In this document: positions 46,111 to 56,057 of the stretch, in pieces
Numbering within the stretch: the stretch's first letter is position 1
Layout of the letters: every line of letters begins with the position of its first letter
From: Opeltia flavorubescens
Taxonomy: Eukaryota; Ascomycota; Lecanoromycetes; Teloschistales; Teloschistaceae
Assembly: GCA_000442125.1 (NCBI GenBank)
Contig: KE546969.1
Span: 1,116,001 to 1,180,000 of the forward strand
Reading direction: 5' to 3'
Length of the DNA: 64,000 nucleotides
The notes under the pieces: generated by a model
Told to the model about the DNA's origin: nothing
Seen by the model: only the letters and a program-made list of their open reading frames with translations
The model's database searches: none
Made by a program: the position numbers and the translations under genes

Positions 46111-47487
46111 TCATTTCCTCCTCTTCATTGTCTTTGTACACATCTCTATCAGCCCCTGTTTCGATTCGCAGTCAGGAAATCCACTGATTGCCTCAACCGC
46201 TTTGTCGGCATACTCTTGGGCCAGCGCTCGTGTCTGCTCGAGGCCCGAACTTCGAGCGACGAGATCTCTGGCTGTCTCCAAGTCTCCTTTCCCGGCAAAC
46301 TTCCTTCCAACTAGGACACCGAGTTCTCTGTTATCTTTCCAAGCGAACAGAAGAGGTGCCGTTGCCAGACCTAGCTCCAAGTCTGCCCCAGCAGGTTTAC
46401 CGAGCTCCGCTCCTGTGATGGTGTAGTCTAACATATCGTCAATCAGCTGGAATGCCAATCCGAGATTCCTTCCATAAGAGTATGCGGCTTCCACGACCTC
46501 TGGCGTACTTTGGCTGAGCAGCGCAGCCGCTCGACAGCTTTTGCTAATTAGACTTGCCGATTTCAAATAGGTTTTTTGAAGGTAGTAGGAAAGTGTTTCT
46601 TCCGTCCACTCTGGCTCTGCCTCGTCCAACGCAGTGTTCTTTAATTGCATGAACTCTCCTTCTACTAGATTTGCGATGACAGTGGCAAGTAGCTCTATAA
46701 CCTCTGCATTCCTTAACCGAGCAAGTGCTACAGATGCTCTTCCTAAGAGGAAATCTCCTGCTAGAACTGCCATTTTGTTGCCGAAAGATGTGTTCGCTGA
46801 TGGTGCTGATCGCCGCGAGTTGGAGTTGTCGATTACATCGTCATGGAGGAGGGAAGCTGTATGGATGAGTTCTGTGATCTCTGCCAGCCGACGTTGGGAG
46901 GGTAGGATGTCCGAGTCTGGATCGTTGTTGATGAGATCGACAGACGATGCCGAGAATGGTTGCAATGTCGTGAGACTTGGATTCAAATCGGAAAGGATGT
47001 TTGGAGGAGAGAGTGGGATGTTGACCATAGAAGCCGGAGGCATGGGCGCCTGTCTCGGAATTTTGGCTGCATGCGATGTAGCTCTAGACATGAGTAATAC
47101 CAATAGCGGTCGAACATGTTTACCCTCGGATTTCGTGTAGTATTTTGCAACGGTATCAAGGATTGGATGACCAGAGCCGAGCAATTGTTGTATGTTCTTG
47201 GTGAGAAACTTCATCTCTTTTCCCATAATATGTAGAGGATCGACGGAGCCAGCGAATGTGGCGTCGCTGTTCGTTCCATTGCTGAAGACATTCTGGGCTG
47301 CTGATACTGCCTGAGCCCATGTAGATTGTTCACGCCGTCGTGCTGGGTGACGTGATGATTGCCGAGTGAGACTGTTTCTGGTGATATTTCGTTGGAGACC
47401 TAGACACTCGGAGCATACGTTGTGCTGCAGGAAAGCCGCAATCGGGGAGTTGAATGATGTCCTAGTTGACAAGACACGGGGGCGCAT
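46111..47487 (-). CDS. COQ1: COQ1, all-trans polyprenyl (hexaprenyl-type) pyrophosphate synthase, 458 aa
   Basis: Start taken at ATG 47487, because the frame further upstream has only a TTG. The first 75 residues are Arg/Ser/Thr rich and basic, fitting a mitochondrial presequence. Conserved prenyltransferase regions are GHPILDTVAKYYTKSEGKHVRP, the first Asp-rich motif LLHDDVIDNSNSRR, LAGDFLLGRASVALARL, and the second Asp-rich motif LAFQLIDDMLDYT. Both DDxxD motifs bind Mg2+ and the diphosphates. The enzyme builds the CoQ side chain in mitochondria, acting upstream of COQ9 (also in this window). Chain length cannot be read from sequence. It shares an 85-bp gap with the divergent VMA12 start codon and converges on AVO2 with 122 bp. 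Confidence 0.9.
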   Translation of the reverse strand: MRPRVLSTRTSFNSPIAAFLQHNVCSECLGLQRNITRNSLTRQSSRHPARRREQSTWAQAVSAAQNVFSNGTNSDATFAGSVDPLHIMGKEMKFLTKNIQQLLGSGHPILDTVAKYYTKSEGKHVRPLLVLLMSRATSHAAKIPRQAPMPPASMVNIPLSPPNILSDLNPSLTTLQPFSASSVDLINNDPDSDILPSQRRLAEITELIHTASLLHDDVIDNSNSRRSAPSANTSFGNKMAVLAGDFLLGRASVALARLRNAEVIELLATVIANLVEGEFMQLKNTALDEAEPEWTEETLSYYLQKTYLKSASLISKSCRAAALLSQSTPEVVEAAYSYGRNLGLAFQLIDDMLDYTITGAELGKPAGADLELGLATAPLLFAWKDNRELGVLVGRKFAGKGDLETARDLVARSSGLEQTRALAQEYADKAVEAISGFPDCESKQGLIEMCTKTMKRRK

Positions 47488-47572
47488 GCTCTGAAGCTTG
47501 TTGAAGGTTCCAAAGCGCCGTGATGTCAATCATTCGTCGCTAGGTCACTGAATATTCTCACGTCTTGGAGGT
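47488..47572. promoter_or_regulatory. Short divergent promoter between COQ1 and VMA12
   Basis: Only 85 bp separate the two start codons, so transcription of both genes must begin within this segment or overlap the other gene's leader or coding region. No TATA box is obvious. Confidence 0.5.
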
Positions 47573-48577
47573 ATGGATCTGCAACAGGGATCAAACAGGC
47601 TAAAACTAGCCGCTGCCGAGGTTGCCTTGTTGCTCAAGTATGTCGCTGTTGAGGCGGTCCATTTTGTCATCTGGATAGCGGATGAGACCCACGAAGTGGC
47701 AAGTATGGTCCTCCTGTCAATGACACATGCTATAGTCGATGGCATCCACATCATTCGCAACCATCAGATCGACACAAGCGATTGGGATCTTGAAAACCCA
47801 AGACCAAGCCTCTCAGATCCTTCAATAGGTCATCCGATTTCACATGCCCAAGTCATTGCACTGTCCAAGCTCCTGAGAGAAGCTCGTGGTTTTATCGACC
47901 AAGCTGATTTGAAATATCAACTTGACGATCTACTAAGAGGATCTAAGATATATGACGAACCTCCCAAACCTAAGGCCGAACCGGTGAGATTGCAACCTTC
48001 GCTTGAAAAACACCGCGTCCCCACATCCTAACCTACTCAGACGAGTGAATACAAGGCTTTGATGGCTCGCCTGCGCCGTGAAGAAGAGAATCGAGCATAC
48101 GAACGAATGATTAATCCGCCTCTAGCAATGGAGTCGTTTGAACAACGTTTCCCAAACTCCTCCAATGCTAGGCTCTTTTCTGGCAATCAGGCCCAAGTGG
48201 GGGATGATGATGATGAGTTTACATATGCAGACATCAACCGGCAGATGACTCTGATAGTCAACATTCTGGTTTCTATTGTAGCATGCAGTGTCGCGCTTTG
48301 GCTGGTAGCGAACCACTGGAGCACGCCTAGTCGACTCGCGTTCAGTATGGGAGGAAGCATCCTTGTTGCAGTGGCAGAGACCGTCATCTACGCAGGCTAT
48401 TTGAGACGAGTAAAAGAAGCGCGGGCGAAAGGAAAGAAAGAGGTCGAAATCAAAGAAATAATGAAGACCTGGGTCATTGGAAACGACGGGGACCCAAATG
48501 GGGGTCGACCTTGCGAGATGACCTTGAAAGAACCCCAGCCTCGACAAATCCGCAGAAGAAATATCCAACATGGATGA
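47573..48577 (+). CDS. VMA12: VMA12-type V-ATPase assembly factor, 315 aa, two exons
   Basis: Exons 47573-47983 and 48041-48577 join in phase 0. The middle part matches the VMA12/VPH2 family: LEDLLRGSKIYDEPPKPKAEP, TSEYKALMARLRREEENRAYERM. Two hydrophobic helices follow, INILVSIVACSVALWLVANHW and FSMGGSILVAVAETVIYAGYL, then a basic cytosolic end. In yeast VMA12, with VMA21 and VMA22, assembles the V0 sector of the vacuolar ATPase in the ER. The first 90 residues are less conserved. Identity rests on the conserved EPP...YKALMARLRREEE block and membrane topology. Confidence 0.82.
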
Positions 48578-49593
48578 TTGGAATAGTCAGCCCACGGTAT
48601 CTTCACGTGGATGTCTTGCCGAAAGTTTGGAAACTAGCAGCCACCAAAAAAGGATGATAATGGGCTGTCGCTGCCTTTGCCAATGGCCTGCTCTCAGAGA
48701 GTCGCCATGCCTGAGCTTGGTCCTGGAGCAAAGGGGTCTCTCCATCTAGGAGAGTATTACTCGATATGACGACGTGACCTCTCCATTCGGATGTTATCGA
48801 GTAATGATTACTCGATGAGAACACTTAGCCGGGAACTACCACTTGCCGTACACTACAAATCGCGCTTACCATCCAGGTAACCACTGCCTTTCCTCCGATG
48901 GGATTGCGGGCGGAAACACGCTTTGCTTACAGCTTTCGTCGTCAGTTCTCGTGGACAGCTAGAAGCATACCCATATGCTGATATTCCATATCGGACAGGG
49001 CGATCTCATCCGCTTATCGCACCGGTAACCGAATGGAACAAGGTCTAGTGCGCGGGTACTTATCTAGCACCTGCATGAAATAGCGGCTGACCCTGACGAT
49101 CCGATACGCATCACAACAGCCACGCACAACCCGCTATGGCCTCCATCGCTCCAGTCGGTCTTCACAATCCTCACTGATAAGCATCATGGATACGATCGAG
49201 TAAGAGGATGGCGAATGCGGTAAGCGTTGGTGGACTGACCACAGCATGGGGTCCCCGGAATTGCTGCGCTGCCAATCCCACCATAGTCCAACGCTCTGAA
49301 TGGCGGAGGCGACGTGGGAAGACCGGGAGCTTGATAAAAGACTCATGTACCCCACAACGAGCCGCTGAAGGCTTTTTAGTGCGAGGTCATATTTATTTAC
49401 GTTCAATTCCTGTTGGTAAGACCTCTACGATCAGAACAAAGAGACCCCTTTCAGTCCGTGACCATATAATACCCAGCCTAATACCTTATCTTATCTTCTC
49501 CTGCTTTGTTCACTGCGTTCGTTCTTCAAGACTTCCGTTCTGCATTTGCATCTTTCCACCCACCGTTGGGGCTTCTTCTAACTTCCTTTCCTC
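48578..49593. promoter_or_regulatory. 1-kb upstream region of allantoinase with GATA sites and a palindrome
   Basis: Between VMA12 (+) and allantoinase (+). GATA-type sequences suited to AreA/NIT2-like nitrogen regulators occur at 49013-49018, 49059-49064, 49176-49181, 49333-49338, and twice overlapping at 49485-49495. A 21-bp perfect palindrome with arms ATCGAGTAAT and ATTACTCGAT spans 48796-48816. Partial copies lie at 48756-48765 and 49195-49203. Confidence 0.55.
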
Positions 49594-51165
49594 ATGACTC
49601 TCAACCCTTCGACGAACCGATTGGCGTATCCATCGCCCGCACCATCGCCACCTAATGGAGCCTATCTGAGCCAAATGACTGGAGCTCATCCCATTGCTGT
49701 ACTGGCCTCTAGCCGGGCTGTCGTCGAGGGCCGACTCACTGCAGCTACTATCGTCATATCTCAGGACACTGGCAAGATCACATCCATCTTCCATTCCGTT
49801 CTTCCCGCTTCCGATTTTCCTCCAGGAACGGCCTATGCAGACCACTCTCCTCATGTTCTCCTCCCAGGCCTTGTCGATGCGCATGTGCACCTCAATGAAC
49901 CAGGTCGGACAGAATGGGAGGGCTTCTATACCGGAACGAGAGCGGCAGCTTTTGGCGGCGTGACTACCGTAATCGACATGCCTTTGAACGCCATCCCTCC
50001 CACGACGACCGTTGCTGGGTTGAGAGAGAAGGTGCAAGCAGCCCAAGGGAAGTGCTGGGTAGACGTAGGCTTCTATGGCGGTGTTATACCAGGCAATGCC
50101 AGTGAATTGAGACCTCTTGTACAAGAAGGTGTTCGCGGCTTCAAGGGCTTCCTGATTGACAGTGGAGTGCCCGAATTCCCAGCAGTGTCTTCAACCGACA
50201 TCGCACTCGCAATGGCCGCTCTTGCAGATGAACCAACCACGCTGATGTTCCACGCGGAAATGATACCACCGATTGCAGACTCTGTTGGTGACGATGTCCA
50301 ATGGTCGCTTCCCCCTCTTGCACCCATCGGTCCTCTGAACGAGTATGCGACCTTTCTCGCTTCCCGGCCCAGTTCTTTTGAGACATATGCTATTGCCGAG
50401 ATCCTCTCACTCGCACACGTTGCTCCTGACCTCCCTTTGCACATTGTTCATTTATCGGCGATAGAAGCTATTCCTCTTTTGCATGAAGCGATTGCCAACG
50501 GTGTCAACATTACAGCCGAGACGACTTTCCATTACCTTAGTCTTGCAGCAGAGAGCATCAAGAACGGTGATACCAGACATAAATGCTGCCCACCCATACG
50601 AACGCAGACTAACCAGGATGGATTATGGGAAGAACTCCTGCATGATGGAGGATGTATCAAAACGGTTGTTTCGGATCATTCGCCTTGTACGCCAAATCTC
50701 AAGCTACTCCCACCAACCATCGCTGGTAGCGGTAACATCGACCGGTCGGAGAAACAGGACGAGCAAGACAAGGGTGACTTCTTCTCTGCTTGGGGTGGCG
50801 TCTCTTCTGTCGGTTTGGGTCTCAGTATCCTCTGGACGGAAGGTCAGAGGCGGGGCATCACGGTAGAAGATGTTGTTAAATGGTGCTGTAAGAACACGGC
50901 CAAGCAAGTAGGGTTGGAACACGAAAAAGGCGACTTAGCAGTAGGATATGATGGCGATGTGGCAATTTTCGATGATGAAGGAGAGTTCGAAGTGGGGGAA
51001 GAAGCGATGTTATTCAGGAACAAATGTAGCCCTTATCAGGGTATGACCTTGAGAGGGTTGGTGAAGGAGACTTGGGTTAGGGGACGTAAGGTCTGGGAAA
51101 GAGATGGGAAGGGCTTTGGCAAGGAGAGTCCGAGCGGAAAGCTGCTTCTGGAGAAAAGACGGTAA
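49594..51165 (+). CDS. DAL1: Allantoinase, 523 aa
   Basis: Intronless. Amidohydrolase metal ligands are visible: DAHVHLNEPGRTEWEG (HxH), FKGFLIDSGVPE (carboxylated Lys), LMFHAE (His), HIVHLSAIEAIPLLHEA (His), and VVSDHSPCTPNLK (Asp). The SDHSPCTP and NEPGRTEWEGF signatures separate allantoinase from dihydropyrimidinase. It opens the allantoin ring to allantoate in purine degradation, giving access to purine nitrogen. The enzyme is cytosolic or peroxisome associated in fungi; no clear PTS1 is present (ends EKRR). The upstream region is rich in GATA sites, fitting nitrogen-repressed expression. Confidence 0.92.
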   Translation: MTLNPSTNRLAYPSPAPSPPNGAYLSQMTGAHPIAVLASSRAVVEGRLTAATIVISQDTGKITSIFHSVLPASDFPPGTAYADHSPHVLLPGLVDAHVHLNEPGRTEWEGFYTGTRAAAFGGVTTVIDMPLNAIPPTTTVAGLREKVQAAQGKCWVDVGFYGGVIPGNASELRPLVQEGVRGFKGFLIDSGVPEFPAVSSTDIALAMAALADEPTTLMFHAEMIPPIADSVGDDVQWSLPPLAPIGPLNEYATFLASRPSSFETYAIAEILSLAHVAPDLPLHIVHLSAIEAIPLLHEAIANGVNITAETTFHYLSLAAESIKNGDTRHKCCPPIRTQTNQDGLWEELLHDGGCIKTVVSDHSPCTPNLKLLPPTIAGSGNIDRSEKQDEQDKGDFFSAWGGVSSVGLGLSILWTEGQRRGITVEDVVKWCCKNTAKQVGLEHEKGDLAVGYDGDVAIFDDEGEFEVGEEAMLFRNKCSPYQGMTLRGLVKETWVRGRKVWERDGKGFGKESPSGKLLLEKRR

Positions 51166-52795
51166 AAGGTGCGGAGTAAGCAAGTTGGGTTAGCATAATT
51201 AGCACAATAGCCAGGGTGCTCAAGGTTGCAAATGTAGGAATGGAGACTGGTAGACCAAATGTCCATTTCCACACAATGGGTACTTGTCGTTTTTTGGTTG
51301 CTTCTTAAATTTTACATTTTCGATCTTGCAGCATACGTAGCTTACCGAGAGTAACGCTTGACAACCAGCCGGGGAAGAAGCATATCTAACGCAGAGAAAT
51401 TATTGTAGACTCAAGACCACCTAGCAATAGTCACATCAAGACTGCTGAGTGGCACTAGTCAGTCAGCGAGGCGCTCTCTCATCAACATTCCACGCAGGCA
51501 TCTTAGTGTAGCCATTCTGCCCTCTTGTGATTCTCGAATCCATCCGTCGCGAGTTCAGGTGCTCGGTCACACAGATCCCACGGTGGAATTAGATCAGGTG
51601 AGCATGTTTGGCTGAGATCGACATCTTACTCACGTCTGGAGTTCGACTCAAGTATTTTTCTCTGAGTAGAATATCCTCGGATCAAATAGCCCGTAGAGAC
51701 TGAAACGAAAATTGAGTGTTGTTTGCGATGTTTCATACATATACAGAATATCGTCCGATGAAACGTCCAACACACATCGTTTGACGTGATATTATTCATT
51801 CAACCTTGAGCCTGGATGCCTAGGTCTTCCTTCATGCCCTGAATAAATGGCGACTTTGGAAAGGTTACAAGCCGGATTCGCTCCGGTACCAACTGAAGCT
51901 CGGGGACAGCTTTGATCTGGTAAGAGCACCTGGATGGCAGATATGACAATAAGTCCCCAAGGATCCACTTTCGTCGGTCTTGCCGTATCCAGAGGCTTTC
52001 GTCCAACCATGACAGCCATATTTCCGGAGGCCTCGCCATACTGGCCAGAATAGTTGATACAAACCGCACCTCGGCAGTCTATGTTAAAGTAAAATACGTT
52101 CGCCAACTAGCTTAATTGGGGCAACTTCACGGAAGAAACTGCCTGGGACACTGGCAATGATAGTAAAGTCAATAATCAAATGTAATCTTCGAATTCGACC
52201 CAATCGTAGATACCGTTCTATAGCAGAGGTGGTGTTAGTCCAAAGGTTAGAGACAATCAGTTTATGCTTGTCGTATTCAAAGTTATTGGACAAATGGCCA
52301 GTTTCGTAGCTCCCAAACATTATATTCATCCAGAGCTGATTGAGCCTCAAAACTGACTCGGTGATTGACAGGAAGGATAGCAAGACAGATCCGGAACAAG
52401 CACGAGAATGAAGTTCGCACTGCGCTACTCGTACACACACCTTATACTTCCAGGCGGTTGAACGGGTATCAATCTAGAATCGAACTTCCATTGGTAGCTT
52501 CAGGAAACGGCATATTTCTGCTTGAGCTATGTCATAAGACTCCAATCTTTTAGATGTAACCCATAATTTTACATGCTGCTTCACACCATTTAAAATGCGA
52601 TTTGGCATTCCACGCCGAAGAGACACTCCAAGTTGTAGTCTAACCTATTCCACATTCAGTCCTAGGGCTTAGCTTGTGTCCGCCCGCCACTACGAGTCAT
52701 CGCTTCAGGATAACTTAATTGACGATTCGGATTGAAAGCTTATCAATTCCGAATACACAGTACTTCTTGCCCAAGCATTGGTTGGCCTCCATGCA
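51166..52795. other. 1.6-kb intergenic region
   Basis: Between allantoinase and the REB1-like gene, both +. Short frames on the minus strand (about 51800-52440) have no recognisable domain or splice structure. A T-arm-like GTTCGATTC on the minus strand near 52470 does not fold into a tRNA. Confidence 0.4.
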
Positions 52796-55729
52796 ATGCT
52801 CGATATTCGCACTCATGATGAAGGACAAGACATGATGGGCAACGCTTCATCTCAACCTAGTCCTCCGCCCACTGGTGCTGGAAGAGGCAGCCAGAAGCGC
52901 AAGAGCAGTGACCCTGGCAATGGCAAGAAAAGGCTCTATTCCAACCATGTTGAGCATGAAGTCCGTCAGGAAGAAGACACACAGGCTTCACCACTAGGAG
53001 AAAGGCATCCCCAAACTCCAGAATCGCTACAAGATTATGTTGCCGCTTCTGCTCAACTCCTGGCAGAGATTGCCGCTACACCTACCACCCAAACCTCGGA
53101 TGCTCCTCGCTCCCGCTATTTATCTCGTTCAACAAAGCAAGGTGAGAGGAGCCATAGGCGAAGACCCAGTGTTCTACGGCCTTCGCCAGATGCAGGAAAT
53201 GCGCAAGTCAGCTTGAAGAAGTACTCTGCAAAGGGACCGTCCAAGCCAGACAATGGAGCCAGCTCGGAAAGTATAATCGAGAACGGGCTGGGAACCCCCA
53301 ACCCTACATGTAGTCTGGACGACATTGATGAAAACGAAGCAGGCTTGTCGTCGTTATTTCAAGAGTACGAGATTGAGGCCACTCAGCACGACTTGCCCGT
53401 TCCCCATAGTCCCACGCACAGTGACGATGATGCTTTTCTCTTTGACCACGATGCCATTGACCCAGTCTTGACTAACCAGTCCTCGAAAGAGAAGCGCAAG
53501 GGAAAGCGCAAAAGGCGGTCAAGCTCAAGTGCGCTCGGAGTCGGTGCAGAGCAGGAGCACTTGAGCGGCACAGGTCAGCATGCCTTTGACATTGACTTTG
53601 ATGCATTTGACGAGATCTTTGCGGATGAAGGCATGCAATTGGCTAACCCGTTCAATGAGAAGTCAGGCCATGACTTGCCAAACGGTACTGCGCATTTGGA
53701 GCAGAGCTCACCCACGAGCCAGGCTGAAGCAGATCCCCCTTCAACCTGGGATGGTAATACTACTGAAGAAGAGCGGCAAGAGGAGTCACTGCCTCAAATG
53801 GNTTCAGCAAGACGCTCCCACAAGCGGAAGCGAACAGAAGTCCCCAATCCTTTGGATATCCAAATACCAATCTACGTGAGCCCATATCCTCCCAATGCGG
53901 GTCAACAAGATAGGGTTCTCCCTGGAATAGAAGACATACACGTCGGGTCGTCTTCAAAAATGCCATTCTCTCAACCTCCTGGCCCACATGACGGTGCGAA
54001 CCCCAGTCCTGCGCATCCATCTCCGAAGCAAACTCCGCCACCGCCTCTCGAAAACCCCTCCAAAACCCGCGGCAACAAGAAACAACGAGGTGGTCGGAAG
54101 GGTAAAGAGTATAACCCTCCCCTTCACGAAATGTCAGAAAAGGGAGGAATGTTTTCGGATAGAGAAATCAAAGTACTCGACTCATTCCGTGACCGCTACT
54201 GTGAAGAAAACAATGAATCCCACACTCGTTTTAACGAGCTCATCCAGTCAAAAGTTCGTGGAAATCCTGAAGTGACTCGACTCTTTATTGCGCTACACGA
54301 CTCAATGCCATATCGCACGCGGCAATCAGTCATGCGCTTCTGCAGGCGGCACTTCCATAATTTCGCAGCCCGCGGCGTCTGGAGCAAAGCAGACGACATT
54401 GCTCTCAAGGATGCCGTGGCCAAAAAGGGTAATTCGTGGAAAGCCGTAGGTGCGATGATCGATCGTTTCCCTGAGGATTGTCGAGATCGATATCGGAATT
54501 ATCTTGTCAATGCTGAAAAACGCAATTCAGAAACATGGCTTCCTGGAGAAATCCGAAATTTAGTCAGAGCAGTGGATTTTTGTATGCAGCTACTTCGAGA
54601 GCAGAGATTGCGGGCCAAGGAGGAGAAGTATGAAGGTCGTGATATCCCTGATTCCGAACCAGAATCCGATCAAGAAGTTGAGGATATGAAACTGATCAAC
54701 TGGCAAGTTGTGAGTGATCGAATGGGAGGAACAAGATCCAGACTACAGTGCAGTTACAAATGGAACCACTTGAAGAACGCGGACCGAAACGAATACCGCC
54801 GGGAGATCCGAAGGCTAGAGCAAAGCAAGACATCGAGATCAAATGGAAGTTCTAGGTCCTGGAGGTTGCGAAAAGCTATGAAGAAATTGAAGAACGTCAA
54901 ATCCGGGGATAAGCTCGACATCTTACAAGCTCTTTCTAATTGTGACGCTGCAACGGAGAGTGACATACCCTGGATATCGCTCGGCAGCAAGGAGCTCCGT
55001 CAGCGATGGTGTGTCATGGATATGAAAGCAGCACTCGAATTGTTCAAGGGGCAGGTCCAAGGATCAGAGGGGATGAGCTACCAAGAAGTTGTGAATAGAG
55101 TCTTGACTAGGTTGATAGCGGACGACCCTGGCGGTTGTGATGACCGTTGGAATCCAGGATTCGATGGAGATGTCACGGAGCTTAAGAACACAGGAGCTAG
55201 AAAGAAGCAGGATGAGCAGAACAGGGCGTTGCGGAATGGTAGTAAAAAGGAAAAGGTACAGGCGGATAAAGCACGCAGACTGCGACTAAAGTCAAAATCG
55301 GGCCAAAAGTCGAAGATCAAAAGCACCTTGTTTGTCGGATCGGACGACGAGGAAGAGAGTGAGGAGGACCGAAGTACGGAGCCCAGGGGATCAAATAATC
55401 GAGGCGAAATCGAGGAGAGAGTTTCTTCGGCAGACATGGCAGGCTCGGCGGAGGAGCAGTCCAACAGGCATGCAAGTCACGAGATAAGTGTATCGGACAA
55501 GGAGAAGGGCGGCGACTACTCCAATAAGGATCCGAGTATTGCGACGACTGAAGATAATGACGGCAACGAACCCGATGACTCGCCCTGTCCTGTAAGGGCT
55601 CGAGGCTCACCTCATGGTACCCAAGGAGATGAAACATCCAGTGACGATTCGGACGATAGCCTATTCAACGAAGAGGCTGATGTTGGAAGTGAGCTGGTGG
55701 ACCAATTGCAATTGCTTCGCGATGCTTAG
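52796..55729 (+). CDS. REB1/TTF1-like Myb-domain DNA-binding protein, 978 aa
   Basis: The frame has no ATG before 52796, taken as start. Residues 1-430 are disordered and highly charged with several nuclear-type signals (SQKRKSSD, KEKRKGKRKRRSSS, SHKRKRT). The DNA-binding region starts near FSDREIKVLDSFRDRYCEENN and includes RGVWSKADDIALKDAVAKKGNSWKAVGAMI (a Myb repeat with Trp residues), FPEDCRDRYRNYLV, and a second repeat TWLPGEIRNLVRAVD with a charged insert before INWQVVSDRM. This matches REB1/Rtf1/TTF1-type proteins, which bind rDNA terminators and other sites, stop RNA polymerase I and can pause replication forks. The C-terminus is acidic/Ser-rich. An ambiguous base at 53802 affects one codon (GNT). 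The exact paralogue is not settled. Confidence 0.75.
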   Translation: MLDIRTHDEGQDMMGNASSQPSPPPTGAGRGSQKRKSSDPGNGKKRLYSNHVEHEVRQEEDTQASPLGERHPQTPESLQDYVAASAQLLAEIAATPTTQTSDAPRSRYLSRSTKQGERSHRRRPSVLRPSPDAGNAQVSLKKYSAKGPSKPDNGASSESIIENGLGTPNPTCSLDDIDENEAGLSSLFQEYEIEATQHDLPVPHSPTHSDDDAFLFDHDAIDPVLTNQSSKEKRKGKRKRRSSSSALGVGAEQEHLSGTGQHAFDIDFDAFDEIFADEGMQLANPFNEKSGHDLPNGTAHLEQSSPTSQAEADPPSTWDGNTTEEERQEESLPQMXSARRSHKRKRTEVPNPLDIQIPIYVSPYPPNAGQQDRVLPGIEDIHVGSSSKMPFSQPPGPHDGANPSPAHPSPKQTPPPPLENPSKTRGNKKQRGGRKGKEYNPPLHEMSEKGGMFSDREIKVLDSFRDRYCEENNESHTRFNELIQSKVRGNPEVTRLFIALHDSMPYRTRQSVMRFCRRHFHNFAARGVWSKADDIALKDAVAKKGNSWKAVGAMIDRFPEDCRDRYRNYLVNAEKRNSETWLPGEIRNLVRAVDFCMQLLREQRLRAKEEKYEGRDIPDSEPESDQEVEDMKLINWQVVSDRMGGTRSRLQCSYKWNHLKNADRNEYRREIRRLEQSKTSRSNGSSRSWRLRKAMKKLKNVKSGDKLDILQALSNCDAATESDIPWISLGSKELRQRWCVMDMKAALELFKGQVQGSEGMSYQEVVNRVLTRLIADDPGGCDDRWNPGFDGDVTELKNTGARKKQDEQNRALRNGSKKEKVQADKARRLRLKSKSGQKSKIKSTLFVGSDDEEESEEDRSTEPRGSNNRGEIEERVSSADMAGSAEEQSNRHASHEISVSDKEKGGDYSNKDPSIATTEDNDGNEPDDSPCPVRARGSPHGTQGDETSSDDSDDSLFNEEADVGSELVDQLQLLRDA

Positions 55730-56057
55730 GATTTAGAAGAACGATACAAATCTGAACAACGGAGCGGACTGAAATCAGGGAAGAGCTTAACAGGAATAGA
55801 GCCACACGATGCTAATGTCCCCTTTGGATGACTTGTCTATAAGTCTAGGACGGGTATTGTCTTGTGTTCAAGTGACGTGCAGCAACAAAGCGGTTGCAAG
55901 ATTTTGAGGCTAAAAGGTTTCATAGGCTTCAATTGAACTCAGAGCATAGAGGTTTTGCATGTTGCAGCTTCTCTGATCATTCACTCGTCCACTACTCTGG
56001 GTATCAAACCATTCATCCATGACTCCTCCACCCATCGCACATAGTTCCCACACGGAG
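55730..56057. other. Convergent intergenic region
   Basis: 328 bp between the 3' ends of the REB1-like gene and the small three-exon gene. Confidence 0.4.

Noticed and set aside
51590-51660. tRNA gene on the plus strand
   Set aside because: GTTCGACTC alone resembles a T loop; no A box or stems are found.
52455-52545. tRNA gene on the minus strand
   Set aside because: A GTTCGATTC B-box-like and a TAGCTCAAG A-box-like sequence are present, but the D arm, T stem and acceptor stem do not pair.
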